The notes beneath the pieces were generated by a model that did no database searches, had not been told where the DNA came from, and saw only the letters and a list, made by a program, of their open reading frames with translations. From Mangifera indica (lineage: Eukaryota > Streptophyta > Magnoliopsida > Sapindales > Anacardiaceae), in assembly GCF_011075055.1 (NCBI RefSeq), contig NC_058151.1:14575800-14639799 (forward strand): a stretch of DNA of 64,000 nucleotides. Reading direction: 5' to 3'. Of this stretch, positions 43,385 to 55,959 are shown piece by piece. The number at the start of each line of letters is the position of its first letter. Within the stretch, counting starts at the first letter, position 1. Position numbers and translations under genes: made by a program.

Positions 43385-46300
43385 ATGGAGAAAGAAAATG
43401 GTCCTGGGAAGCAAGAACAAACAGTGATTGAGTTGGGAAACATGGAGAAAGAGGCTCAGTTTTATGTCAACTCACTCTCCTCCCGTGAAATGGACTCTCT
43501 TACTGCTATTTGTGACACCTTCTTGCCCTCCATCACTGTCTCCGCCGCCAACGACGATGTTGCCACTTTCTTTCAGGCCTCAGCTTCCATGGCTGGTACC
43601 CCGGCACGTGTAGGATATCTATACACTTGCTTCATCTTTAACTTCTGTTTTTGACTATTCAGAAGCCGCATGAAATCGAAGTTGCATGTTGCTGGTTTTT
43701 TCATTCTCATAAACTGACAATTCTATATAAAAGTATATTATATATTTATATATTATAATATACTTTACTATAAAATTAGCCATAGTCTTCATTGAAATAA
43801 CATAACTTAATTTGCATTTATTGTGAGGAAAAATTGCAGCTTGGAGGGCTGATATGCCAGAGGCTGAAACACCCAAAGAAGTGGTTGGTGAGAGTGTCAC
43901 TTTGGTTACTATCTACTTGCATCGGAACCTTGATACTTTGCGGACGATTCTGCCTTTCAAGCGAGTTTCCATATATTCATAGATTCTCTCAGCTGTCTCA
44001 ACATCAAAGGGAAGCTATATTGCTTTCTTGGTCTCTCAGTTATTTCCATCTCCTCCGAATGCTCTTCAAGGCCATCAAGCTTCTCACTCTGTTTGTCTTC
44101 TTCACTCAGGTAATTACTATTATATATGTTTTAATTTGTAATAATGCATGCCCTCGTAAATATGGAAACTTCGGAGATTGTTGAGTCCAGAGCGAGATAA
44201 ATTTCATATAATAAATGTGGATCTAAATCTCATATTTTACATTTAAGATCCTACTCTCTCCAATTTCTACGCCTAAGGTGAACATTTTAATTCCTGCATC
44301 ACCACCTGACGTGGGATTCAAGTTCATAATATAACCTTCCAAATTCAACTTCATTTATAACACATTAATTTCACTACTTTGATGTTGCACGAAAATGTCA
44401 ATATAGATAACATAAGTAGGTAAATTTCACCAAGGAAAATGACTTTAGCTTGACTTGGAAAATCTTAAGTGAAGAGAAAATGAAATCAACTTTCCTTAGA
44501 GACCATTAATTCCTAGCATTTTGAAGAAAACTACTTCATCGTATGGCTGTAGATTGATGTCTATATGATCAAACGGCGTTCATTTGAGGGAAGCATTACA
44601 TCAAAGAGAGAATTTATGGGGCCAGCCTTGCCTAGCATCTTATCAATTTTGGGGTGTAGTCAAGATTTAATTAATTATGGATATCAGACTTTGTCAAGAA
44701 ACAGTCGATATTCATGTTACTGAACATAGAAACCTAACATATGCAACTTACGAATACATGATTTATGTATCAGTTTGAATTTGAGCTAAGTTATTTGAGT
44801 TTGTATTAAATGAGTTAAGGTTTGGATTCATTTTTATAAAACGAGTTGAGTTTAAATTAATCTATATATTTGAGTTCAAACTAATTTAAATCGAATTTAA
44901 AGTTAAAATTTTTTTAATTGAATCTTTTAGATTTGAGCCCATTTCAAACTATTTGATTTAAGTTGTTTGAGCTCGTATCAAACGAGTCAAGGCTTGAGTT
45001 TATTTTTATAAAACAAATTGAGTTTGAAATAATCTATATATTTGAGTTTAAATCTGTATAGATCAATTTTAAAATTAAATTTTTTTTTTTAAACGGGTTC
45101 AAACTTCAACCGATTCTTTTGGATTTGAGCCAATTTTCAAGTTGAGCCAAATTCACATTCCACATTCAACACAAATTTGAGCCCGGTTAAGGCCATGGGC
45201 TGGAGAGAAGGGTTCAAATCCAAAACTACAGAATTTAGCCCTGCAAGTTGTTCCAGCCAAAAATTTTCATGAAATCTCCTATACATGCAATTTTCAATAC
45301 TTTATACCAATTACTTTTTCTATTATGAGCAAATTAAGTGACAATAAAATCTTATTGATTCAGGTGGATGAGAAGAATGAGAACTTGTCATGGAAAGCAA
45401 TTGGCTACAATGGACCAGATCCTAAGTTCAAGGCGCAAACCAGGCAATGCAAAACATTGAAACAAGCCATGTATGAGAACTCAGAAGGAGAAGAAGAGAG
45501 CAGAGAAAATGTTAATGAAGAAGAGCTTTATGGACCTCTTTACAAAGGCCTCATAACTATGCAACTTCCACGAGACATAGTTGCTAGCCGTTTGAGGCAA
45601 GCAGGGTTCCCTGTCTCTATTAGGCACAAGCAAGTTAATGCGGTAAGCAGTATAAGAAATCCTTCTTTAGTAGTTATATGTGATGCAGTGGTGGTTGGTT
45701 CAGGCTCAGGTGGTGGTGTCATTGCTGGTGTCCTTGCAAAGGCTGGTTATAAAGTGCTTGTTTTGGAGAAAGGAAGCTATTGTGCTCGAACCAACCTTTC
45801 GCTTCTTGAAGGTCCTACGTTGGATCAAATGTACTTGAATGGTGGTTTGTTTGCAACTGACGATATGGGAATGGTGCTACTTGCAGGCTCTACTGTTGGT
45901 GGAGGCTCCACAATCAATTGGTCAGCTTCAATTCAGACTCCGCAACATGTGGTTAATGAGTGGTCACAAGAGCTTGAGCTTGAGCTTTTTGATAGTAAAT
46001 TGTACAGGGAGGCAATGGATGTAGTGTCTGAGAAAATGGAAGTTCAATCTGACATTCTTGAAGAAGGATTCAATAATGCTGTTTTAAGAAGAGGATGTGA
46101 AGAATTGGGGTATCCGGTCAAGAATATACCACGAAATGCACCAGCAGATCACTATTGCGGTTGGTGTTGTCTTGGCTGCAAGGATGGAAGAAAGAAGGGT
46201 ACATCAGAGACATGGCTGTTGGACCTGGTGAATTCAGGTACCAGTGCAATTCTTCCTGGATGTGAGGCAATAAAAGTTCTACACAGCACAAAAAGAGGAC

Positions 46301-47217
46301 GAGATTGCGGCATTGCTACTGGAGTTGCTTTTGAATTTGAATACAAAGGAGTAAAAGACATCTGCATAGTTGAATCTAAAGTGACTATTGTGGCAGGTGG
46401 TGCTTTAAGCACCCCAACTCTGTTAAAAAGAAGTGGCTTAAAGAATGCTAATATTGGAAAAAACCTGCACCTCCATCCTGTAACAATGGCATGGGGCTAC
46501 TTTCCGGATACACCTTCTAATGAATGGCCAGAGAAAGAGAAGAAGAGCTATGAAGGAGGAATAATGACAGCTATGTCTAGTGTTGTTGCAAATTTTGACA
46601 AGTCAGGATATGGAGCACTGATTCAAACACCTTCATTACACCCTGGAATGTTTTCAAGTTTGATGCCATGGGTTTCGGGCACAGACATTAAAATGCGGAT
46701 GTGCAAATTCTCCAGGACAGCCCATTTGATTGCGTTGGTGAGGGACAAAGGATCAGGCACTGTGAATTCATCAAGCTCAATAAGTTATCAAATGGAAGCT
46801 ACAGATGAAGAGAATCTGCAGAGAGGGCTAGAGAAAATGCTAAGGATATTGGCTGCAGCAGGAGCAGAAGAAATAGGAACACATCATGCCAAGGGGAGGA
46901 AACTAAATGTGAAGCAAGTGAGTGCACATGAGTTTGAAAGGTTTGTGAAAGAAGAGAGTTCGAGACCATTGAGAGGCTTATCGATGCCGCTGTGTTCAGC
47001 TCATCAGATGGGCAGTTGCAGGATGGGAATTGATCCGAAAACATCAGTAGTGAACCAAATGGGGGAGACTTGGGAAGTTGAAGGACTTTACCTGGCAGAT
47101 ACAAGTGTATTTCCAACTGCACTAGGTGTGAATCCTATGATCACTGTGCAGGCAATTGCTTACTGCACTGCACAATCTGTTCTTCAAATTCTGAAGAGGA
47201 AAAAGTGTATGTATTAA
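43385..47217 (+). CDS. long-chain fatty alcohol oxidase (FAO family), copy 1, 782 aa
   Basis: A membrane-bound FAD enzyme of the GMC oxidoreductase family that oxidises long-chain fatty alcohols to aldehydes, releasing hydrogen peroxide, in lipid and wax metabolism. Exons: 43385-43609, 43840-44109 and 45364-47217, all phase 0 with GT-AG borders. The N-terminal helical part includes LTAICDTFLPS and membrane-like segments in exon 2 (WLLSTCIGTLILCG, LLTLFVFFTQ). Exon 3 has the FAD motif VVVGSGSGGGVIAG at about 275-288, GSTVGGGSTINW, the cysteine-rich CGWCCLGC, and the C-terminal GMC part (SAHQMGSCRMG, ADTSVFPTALGVNPMITVQA). I use ATG 43385 because copy 2 begins at the matching position. Intron 2 is 1254 bp, against 86 bp in copy 2, because repeats have expanded it. 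Confidence 0.92.
44765..45125. repeat. tandem dimer (about 180 bp) in intron 2 of alcohol oxidase copy 1
   Basis: Two adjacent imperfect copies share the order: GAGTTTGTATTAAATGAGTT or GAGCTCGTATCAAACGAGTC, then ATTTTTATAAAAC, then AATCTATATATTTGAGTT, then a T-rich tract. This accounts for part of the extra length of this intron. Confidence 0.65.
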
Positions 47218-49071
47218 CCATAACTAAACCAGCCATGTTTATCTTCTTCATGTAATAAATGTCAAACATCATCAGGTTTGCTCGAGTGTTCTCTACAAGC
47301 AATACAACAAGAATAAATTCAACTTAATATTTTCTAAGGAACTTTTAATTTATGGACTGACTGATGATCCTGGAAAGTTAAAGCCTTTCCCAGAAAACCA
47401 GTTAAAAACATACAAATTTAGACCAGAATGCTCGTAAAACTTATAAAATGAGCACAGTATAAGTTGAATGAAATAAACATTTTTCATCTAGATAGTCAAT
47501 ATAAAGTAAAAAAACCACAGATGCTATCAGATGTTCTGCATCCAACTGGAGAAAACAAAATGTTCATCTTTAAGGAAGTCATTATAGCATCACCAAATCA
47601 ATGTCTGTTACATGAGATTCTAGTGCAGAACAATGCAAGGCTCCGTTAAAATCAAAATCTACCTTACCTTTCCTTGATGTGAAAGTCACTTAAAGCTACT
47701 TTTTCCAGAATGTGCACACCACTGCTTAGCCCACAAATCAAAGTGTGAATACTCTGTCATTTTTTTCCTTCAACCAACAATTTTGTCTTCTCCATATATG
47801 TATATCTTTTAGAGTCAATAATTGTGTAGTGTAGGCCAACCTGGGCTGTAGCCTGGTGTTGCTTTTTGGAAAAAGTTTTTCCAACTATTAAATTTGTCCC
47901 TTAATAATACAATTTGACATTAATATATTTTAAAGTTAAAGCAGAACCCTCACTTATCCATCACCTTTGTTTCATTTCTGTATGATTTTTTTCTTCCTTC
48001 TCTAGTTCTTTCTCATACTATGAAACAAAATATTTCCATAAAAGTCAGTTTGAATTAGGGATTTTATTAATTGTCGTTCAAAAGGATCAACTTTGCTCAG
48101 ATTCTTAAGGTAATTGTCTAAATATCATCAATATTTGAGTGTTGTTTAAGTTTCTTATATAATTAGAATATATTTCACCATGTGTTGAGAGGTGTATAAA
48201 GAAGTTTGATAATTATATGTTTGTTGGTGGAGAATTTCTTTTATTATAAATTTAAAATCATTCGATTATATGATGATATACTAGTTTGTTGATACGTTTT
48301 AATACCCAATATTTGTATATCAAGTATTATTGATTGTTTTAAATCTATTATAGAATTGGTTGTTATATAAAATAATAATTTTCAATGTATTCTTTTTTGT
48401 TGAATATACAATTTGCAGAGTAAGGTTCATTATAGGTGCATATATTTTATTGTTATTAATGAAATTTCTGCACAGGTAGAAGTTCTCATTGTCATCATTT
48501 TCACTTGACCAGACTTAGAGTCAAGTCACACACACACAAAATTTACTTACCAAAGTTATTCCAAAACTATCTTTATGTAAGATCATGTCTAAAGAACATC
48601 TCTGCAAAATTGATTGGAAGTCATTGCGAGGTGTAGCCCAATAACTGGGGTCTAAAGGACAGAGGATGATATCCTAGATTTCAATATAAATATGGAATAT
48701 ATCTACTATATCTTGTATCATAAAATTAATCAGGAAACTGGCAGTGGACGTAGGTATTGTTAACTGAACCACTTGAATTTGTGTTATTCTGTATGACTGA
48801 TTTTGATTTCCAATTTCTTTTTTGCTTGATTCATTTCCTCACACTTAGGAATGGTATCTCTTTAAATTATTGTTGCTTCTTCTTTGAAAGGAATAACAAG
48901 ACAATTAACAAACATCAAGTCACCTCCAATTCAAGTTACCAGAACAAGCCTCCATGCAGAAATAGGCCTCTGTGATCGTGCACATTTAGTTGCTCATTAT
49001 CTCTGCTATATGTTCTCTTTACTTTTATTTCTCTTCGTTGAGCTAGTTTTCTAGGACTGAATATATTAAGA
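47218..49071. other. spacer between the alcohol oxidase genes
   Basis: 3' flank of copy 1 and promoter of copy 2. Open frames are short and unremarkable. Confidence 0.4.
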
Positions 49072-51746
49072 ATGGAACAGCAGGGTGATGCTAAACAAGA
49101 GCATACAGTGATCGAGATGGGCAACATGGACAAAGAGACTCAACAGTTTTATGCCAACTCACTTTTCCCCCGTGAAATGCAGTCTCTTACTGCCATTTGT
49201 GACACCTTTTTGCCATCCATCACTGTCTCCTCCAGCACCAAGGTAGACGAGAATGTTGCCACTTTCTTTCAGGCTTCGGCTTCCATGGCTAGTACCCCAG
49301 AATGTGTAGGTTAATATTTCTATATATAGCCAGTTCATCTTTCTTTTTTTAGTAACTTTTAGACGCACTGATTAGAGAAACATTGCATGTATGACGAGTC
49401 TTAGAAGTTGTCATACATCATAGTCTTACAAAATGACAATGAATAAATTATAATTTGATTCTTTGGATCTTCATTCTTTTGATTTTAAATTAACTGTAAT
49501 GTTTATTTTTTGCATATTAACTTGTAGGTAGGAGGGCTATTCTGTGAGAGGGTAAAACATCCAAGGAAATGGTTGATGAGAGTGACATTATGGTTCCTAT
49601 CCACATCTATTGGAAGCCTGATACTCTGTGGAAGATTCTGTCTTTCAACCAACTTTCCCTATGTTCATAGCTTCCCTCAGCTGTCTCAACATCAAAGGGA
49701 AGCTATCCTGCTTTCATGGTCTCTTAGTTATTTCCATCTCCTCAGAACTTTCTACAATGCAATCAAGATTTTCATTCTTTTTGTCTTCTTCACTCAGGTC
49801 ATTATAAGTTTATGTAATTATGAGTATTTCAACTTTATTTCTATTTTTTCTTATATATGTGACAGCAACTCTTATTGTTTCAGGTAGATGAGAAGAATGA
49901 GAATCTGTCATGGAAAGCAATTGGCTATAGTGGACCAGACCCCAAATTCAAGACACAAACTAAGCAAACAAGAAAATTAAAACAATCAGAAGGAGAAAGG
50001 GAAGAAGAAATCCAAGAAAATGTTGATGAAGAAATGCTTTATGGATCACTTTATAAAGGACTTATAAGTATGCAGCTTCCAATAGACAGAGCTGCCAATA
50101 GTTTGAGGGAAGTTGGTTTCCCTGTCTCTATCAGGCGCAAAAATGTTAATGCAGCAAGCAGCATAAGCAACCCTTCTTTTGTAGTAAAATGTGATGCAGT
50201 AGTTGTTGGTTCAGGCTCAGGTGGTGGTGTAATTGCTGGTGTTCTTGCAAAAGCTGGTTACAAAGTGCTTGTTTTAGAGAAAGGAAACTATTGTGCTCGA
50301 ACCAATCTTTCACTTCTTGAAGGTCCTACATTGGACCAGATGTACTTAAGTGGTGGTTTGCTTGTCACTGAAGATGCAGGAATGGTACTACTTGCAGGCT
50401 CTACTGTTGGTGGAGGCTCTACAATCAATTGGTCAGCTTCAATTCAGACTCCACAACATGTGGTTAATGACTGGAGTGACCGGCTGGAATTGGAGTTATT
50501 TGAGAGTAAACTGTATACGGATGCAATTGATGTAGTGTGTGAGAAAATGGGAGTTCAATTGGAAGTTGTTGAAGAAGGATTCAATAATGCTGTTTTAAGA
50601 AGAGGGTGCGAGGAATTGGGTTATCCAGTACAAAATATACCACGAAATTCACCACCAGATCATTATTGTGGTTGGTGCTGTTTTGGTTGCAAGGATGGAA
50701 GAAAGAAGGGTACATCAGAGACATGGCTTGTGGACTTGGTGAATTCTGGTAATGGTGCCATTCTACCCGGATGTGAGGCAATAAAAGTTCTATACAAGAG
50801 AAAGAAAGGACGAGATCGCAATAGGGCAAGTGGAGTGGCTTTTGAATTTGATTACAAAGGAGTAAAAGACATCTGCATAGTTGAATCTAAAGTGACTATT
50901 GTGGCATGTGGTGCCCTGAGTACCCCACCTCTGTTAAAAAGAAGTGGCTTGAAGAATGCTAATATTGGCAAAAACCTGCATCTTCACCCTGTGACAATGG
51001 CATGGGGCTACTTTCCAGATACACCTAATGGATGGCCAGAGAAAGAGAAGAAGAGCTATGAAGGAGGAATATTGACAGCTATGTCTATTGTTGCTGCTAA
51101 TTTTGACAAGTCAGGATATGGAGCACTGATTCAAACACCTTCATTACATCCTGGAATGTTCTCAAGTTTGGTGCCATGGACTTCGGGTGAAGACATGAAA
51201 GTGCAGATGTGCAAGTTCGCCAGGACAGCGCATATATTTGCGTTGGCGAGGGATAAAGGATCAGGCATAGTGAATTCACCTAACTCAATAAGTTATCGAA
51301 TCAATGCCACTGATGAAGAAAATCTGCAGGGAGGACTAGAAAAAATGCTAAGGATATTGGCTGCAGCTGGAGCAGAAGAAATAGGAACACATCATCCTAA
51401 GGGGAAGAAACTAAATGTGAAGCACGTGAGTGCAGTTGAGTTTGAAAGGTTTGTGAAAGAAGAAAGTTCCAGACCATTGAGAGACTTATCGACACTGCTA
51501 TGTTCAGCTCATCAGATGGGCAGTTGCAGGATGGGAATTGACCCAAAAACATCAGTAGTGAACCAAATGGGGGAGACATGGGAGGTAGAAGGACTTTATG
51601 TGGCAGACACAAGTGTGTTTCCAACTGCATTAGGTGTGAATCCTATGGTCACTGTTCAGGCTATTGCTTACTGCACTGCACAATCTGTACTTGAAGTTCT
51701 TAGAAGGAAAAGAGTTGGTACTGATTGCCTGTTACAACAAGAATAA
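49072..51746 (+). CDS. long-chain fatty alcohol oxidase (FAO family), copy 2, 788 aa
   Basis: Tandem paralogue of the gene at 43385-47217 with the same three-exon structure: 49072-49305, 49528-49797 and 49884-51746, phase 0 throughout. The protein keeps the FAD-binding VVVGSGSGGGVIAG, GSTVGGGSTINW, CGWCCFGC and the C-terminal SAHQMGSCRMG and ADTSVFPTALGVNPMVTVQA elements, so both copies appear catalytically complete. Compared with copy 1 it has a slightly longer N-terminus, a few indels in the acidic linker after GPDPKFK, ACGALSTPPLL in place of AGGALSTPTLL in the GMC region, and a longer C-terminal tail (VGTDCLLQQE). The short intron 2 (86 bp) probably reflects the ancestral state. Confidence 0.92.
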
Positions 51747-53099
51747 ATTTACTGTAATCCTCTTCTCTAAGAGACTATCTACTTTATGGATTTACGGGTC
51801 CTGTCAGCCTCTAAAGTCTTGCCCATAACATCTTTTGGCAAAAATTTCTTCTTTCACATCAATCACTGATATAAATCTACAAAAAAAAAGTTGTTAATCT
51901 TTCATGATTTTGAGAAACAACTTCAAAATGTGCAGTTCAAGAAACCATTCTCTTTATTGAATTTATTGTTCAGTTAAAAAAGGAAATATAGATCAGAATC
52001 TTTATAAAACATGCAAAACAAGAACATTGCCTGTTCAATCAAACTTTTTCACAGTAAGTAACCAATAAAGTAGAGGCTTATCATTGGACCTCTTGAGAAA
52101 AGAAAAAAGCCGCCATTAGTGGGTCCACAGTTTGGTCGCAGCTGAGCCTAAGTTAGGAACGAAGGTGGGAGAAGGTATATTTGTTGATAAAGCATTTTAC
52201 TGGCATGCTTGATTGGTTTTTTAGGCCTACTCTGCCTTCTGATGACTCTGTTTTTCATTTATACATACATACATACATACATATACACACACATATATGT
52301 ATATTTTACAGCATTTCATACATTTTAGTGTGTAAAAACTTGGGATCTTTGAAGGTCAACGCCATTAATGCCACGATTTACTGCCATGGAGTGAAGAACA
52401 CGTGTTGGAAGATAATAATCTGAACAGATGCCCAGTATTCAACAGGGGAAAGCAAAATGCTCACCTTTAAAGGAAGTTTCTCTGAAGAAACATTAAAGCA
52501 TCACTAAATCCATGATTGTGACATGCATACTTTTATTTTTACTATATTATTATTCTTATTTTATAGATGGAATTTGGTTGCAGAAGCATGGCTCCATCAT
52601 GATCGATATCAACCATATCTTTTGTTGATGTAAATCTCACTCAAATAGGGAATTTCTTAATTTCAAATAAACCCACTTCAGTTATCATGAAAAGGCATCG
52701 AACCATAACTCCAAACCTATCAACTTCTTATCGTATTGTCACTTCTCTCTTTCTCTCTCTCTTCACTTATCCTCAAAGCCAACCGCAGTTGACCACCTCT
52801 CTAGAGTCGTTGCACACAAGAAAATTTTACTCACAATTTAGAAAAGAGCATCTCAAATATTCCAAAACGTTCTACATACGATTAAGAATGGTATCTCTCC
52901 TTCAAAGCAATGAAACTGTTGTTGGGAAGGAAGATTCAACAACCCCAGAAGAAGAAACCAAGACAATACAAGGACCAACCACAAGACTTATTTCACTCCA
53001 CCTTATCTTTCTTCTTCCATCCCTTGAGTAACTTCCAAGACTTTTCCTTTTTCCTTAATTCTATTCTTCCAATTCACCTTCATACCCACACAATCCTCC
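51747..53099. other. intergenic region with ATAC microsatellite
   Basis: 3' flank of the second alcohol oxidase gene and 5' region of the DUF1218 gene. A short (ATAC)n/(CA)n run lies at 52260-52300. The open frame at 52687-53031 has no recognisable content and overlaps the likely 5' leader of the next gene. Confidence 0.45.
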
Positions 53100-54077
53100 A
53101 TGGAGAAACAACACCACTACAGTCTCGTGTTAACCTTCAGCATAGTCATCTCCCTCGGCCTTGCCACCTTCGCTTCATGTTTTATTGCTGAGAGTAAGAA
53201 AGCACAGGTAAGATTAATTTTTTTGGAATATTGTTTCTGTACAGAGAGTTATTTGGTAATTTCAATAATTGTTTTCTTGTTTTTGCAGGTAAAAGATCTG
53301 AAGGTGGACGGAAAGCTGTGTTATTTACCAGGGAGTAATGCATACAAATATGGAGTTGTGGCTCTGGTGTGTCTTGGTATTGCTCATGTTGTTGGGAACC
53401 TGCAAATCTGTGCAAACTTTTGTTCAAGAGGGAAGAGAAGCAGTAGCAAGGCTAAGACACCTGCAATTGTTACAGTTGTTGTGATTTTTTCTTGGTAAGT
53501 GTTCATTCATTCTCTTGATAGATAAACTAGACCATCCCGCAACTAATAATAGACCCACTTCATATGCCATGCACACAAAAATGTCATATTCTGAGTATTG
53601 ATATCACTCTATTGATTCTTGAATTTCTGGCACCCACAAAATTCCAAAAGATGAGGCCTTTTGATTGAGACCAGATTGTCAAATAGAAGACATTAGAACA
53701 TGGACAGCTGGAGAAGGCTTAGATTATTAATTGGGTCTCAGATCCAAAGCCTATAAAATGTGATTATAATGATATGAGAAACATAATTAAATGGGATTTT
53801 GATTATTATAAGAGTATAGTTTTGAGTTGATTAGTGCTACAGGATGTGCTTTGGAGTGGCTGCTATTTTAATAACTACAGCCACGAGTATGAGCAGGAGA
53901 CAGCCATATGGGCAAGGTTGGTTGGACCGAGAGTGCTATTTGGTGAAAGATGGTGTATTTATTGGCTCAGGGGGTCTAGCCCTCGTTAGCCTAGGTTCAA
54001 CTTTGGTTGCAGCATTTTTGACCCGAAGGAAGAGTTATGTAGAACAAGGCCGAAGAATACATGCGCAGACAGGATGA
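53100..54077 (+). CDS. DUF1218 membrane protein, 182 aa, three exons
   Basis: Plant-specific small membrane proteins; characterised members affect secondary-wall lignin or vein patterning. Exons: 53100-53207, 53289-53494 and 53843-54077. Phases (0, then 2) join cleanly across GT-AG introns and give 549 nt including the stop. Four hydrophobic segments are visible: the N-terminal TFSIVISLGLATFASCFIAE, then YGVVALVCLGIAHVVGN, then the helix spanning the exon 2/3 junction (VTVVVIFSW/MCFGVAAILIT), and VFIGSGGLALVSLGSTLVAA near the C-terminus. Conserved cysteines (C27, LCYLPGS, CANFC, ECYLVKDG) and the basic tail fit the family. The start has a short hydrophilic leader before helix 1. Confidence 0.87.
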
Positions 54078-54700
54078 AAATCACAAAATGGGGCAAGTTT
54101 TTAAAACCATTCTTTGAGCTTCATCAAGTAAGAGCTACACCAGGTGATGGCATTTGAATGATAAAGATGGTGCTCAAGTGGGTACCAGAGGCTTTTGATC
54201 TCTGCCTATTTTTCAAAAGAAATCATAAATCTTCAACAAAAAATGACACAGACAGTTCATTTGTATAATTTTATATTTTCCCACTCAGCTTTTTAGTTGA
54301 TTTCGATGGATCTTCCATCCCATCAAAAGAAGTTATTATATTATTTTAAATCATTTGGAAAAAAATTAAGTACAAATGATGGATAATAACAGGCAAAAAT
54401 GAACTGGTTTGCAAGTGTTTATTTCGATTTCGATGCTTCCTTTTCATTCCACGCTTATTAAATGTTTCAGAAGTTTTGTGAAAGAATAGTCAAATTAAAG
54501 GCCAGACCTATAGTTGAAGAAAGTAGGTTACATTGAAAGGGATTTCCACAGACAAACATCTATCTCTAAGATAGTTCAATACCCACAACCACATTCTCCA
54601 TGCAGGGAGACTTCAATAAAAGCCTCAATTCTGTTTGGATTATCACAAAGTAAAGGACTAGTGGTTAACAAATTGCTCGGTGATCCCAGATTTCAAACTC
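54078..54700. other. 3' flank of the DUF1218 gene, nothing else seen
   Basis: No domain, RNA gene or repeat end recognised. Confidence 0.4.
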
Positions 54701-54708
54701 TCTGAATG

Positions 54709-54925
54709 AAAAGAGAATAGCCTCAAACCAAGGTTCAGAATTGTCTACTGCAGCATAAGCCTTTTTATCTGCCAAGCCCTGGTCAGCTGCTTTATCCTCA
54801 ACAGCCTCCGATTTATCACTTTGCGTTGCCTTTCTAAGAGAGCCCCAAACTTCATTCTTTTTAAACTTCTCGTTCATGGCTTCAAAATCAAATTCTGCAG
54901 TAAACAGTGTAGTAGGGTACCGAGG
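54709..54925 (-). pseudogene. single exon of a DCP5/LSM14-like decapping gene
   Basis: On the minus strand an AG acceptor at 54926-54927 opens a frame with AEFDFEAMNEKFKKNEVWGS and a Lys/Asp-rich continuation. This is the FDF region of the SCD6/LSM14/DECAPPING 5 family, which recruits mRNAs to P-bodies. No LSm domain, RGG repeats or further exons of the gene were found on either side, and the frame degenerates after SEP (near 54740). It is best read as an isolated gene fragment left by duplication or capture. Confidence 0.65.
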
Positions 54926-55224
54926 CTGCAAAATCAACACTACTGTAATTAGAAACTTCACTGATTTTGATAAATTGCCTTTCTTATCTTTGATAGTATT
55001 TGGAACCAATGACAACCCTTGACATTCATAATCAAGAAACAAAGCAAAACAAGGTCTGCAACATAAGCAAATGGTACAAGAATTGCTGAATTACTCAGAC
55101 TCTGGCTATACAATTCAGAAACAGAACACATAACCAAGCAATCAATTGCTGATTTCTAACCCGAAAAATGACACACAATAACATGGTACAAATCAACATA
55201 TGACAGTTTTCGGGGGTGATAAGG

Positions 55225-55957
55225 TGGCAAAAGACTGTGTTAGGCCTTGCATTCAACTTCTTGCTAGGAAAAGCAACAATTTCTTGTCTAATTTTAGGGT
55301 TTCTTTTGTCTAGTGATCGCCACCATTCTCCTCATTTCTCTCTTTACCACTGTTGATGACGTCAATGAAGAAGAAGCACTGGCACGGCGAAGAGAAAAGG
55401 ATGAAGTTGTCGTCACATTTTTTGTCGCATCGGCTTTGTTTTCCATCAAATTGGCTCTAGATGAAGCTTTTATTGCATAATTCGTCTTTATTTGAAGCTA
55501 GATTGATGGAAAATAAAGTTGGTCCTAAAGAAAAACGTGACAACCCTCTTCAATTTGTCATGTTGATGCTTCTTCCTCTTCAATTTGTCATGTCAGTGCT
55601 TCATCGTGTGATAGGTGGTCACCCTTTGTGGCTGAATCTAGAATATGAGTGGAAAGCGTTGATCGTTAGTTGATAGTCAGAATGATGGTGGCTGAAGAAA
55701 TGAAACAAACTCTAGAGATGAAATCTATATTTTCAAACTTTGAAAATAGAGTTAAAGTGTTAGTTTTTAAAACCTAGAGGGAAATGATTAATTTATAAAA
55801 ATTTGTTTAGCAGTAAAATAACGATTTTATCCTTGCATCAAATTGAAAATTTTAACGGCAGTTAAACTATGGATGAGTACTTAAGTTTTTCAACTGTTAC
55901 ATGTATGTTTTTGAAATTAGACTAAAACTTGGGTGAAAAATAGTCTTTTGGCCTTAT
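55225..55957. mobile_element. probable MULE-like element, poorly preserved ends
   Basis: The right end (AAAACTTGGGTGAAAAATAG then TCTTTTGGCC) matches the terminal sequence of the elements at 673 and 13064, and the inward order (A+T arm, then a GC-richer centre with GTCGTCAC) is the same. The left end has only GGCAAAAGACTG in common. No target-site duplication was seen. Confidence 0.45.
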
Positions 55958-55959
55958 AA

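Noticed and set aside
52687..53031. 114-codon frame upstream of the DUF1218 gene
   Set aside because: No recognisable domain or signal; it overlaps the expected leader of the next gene.
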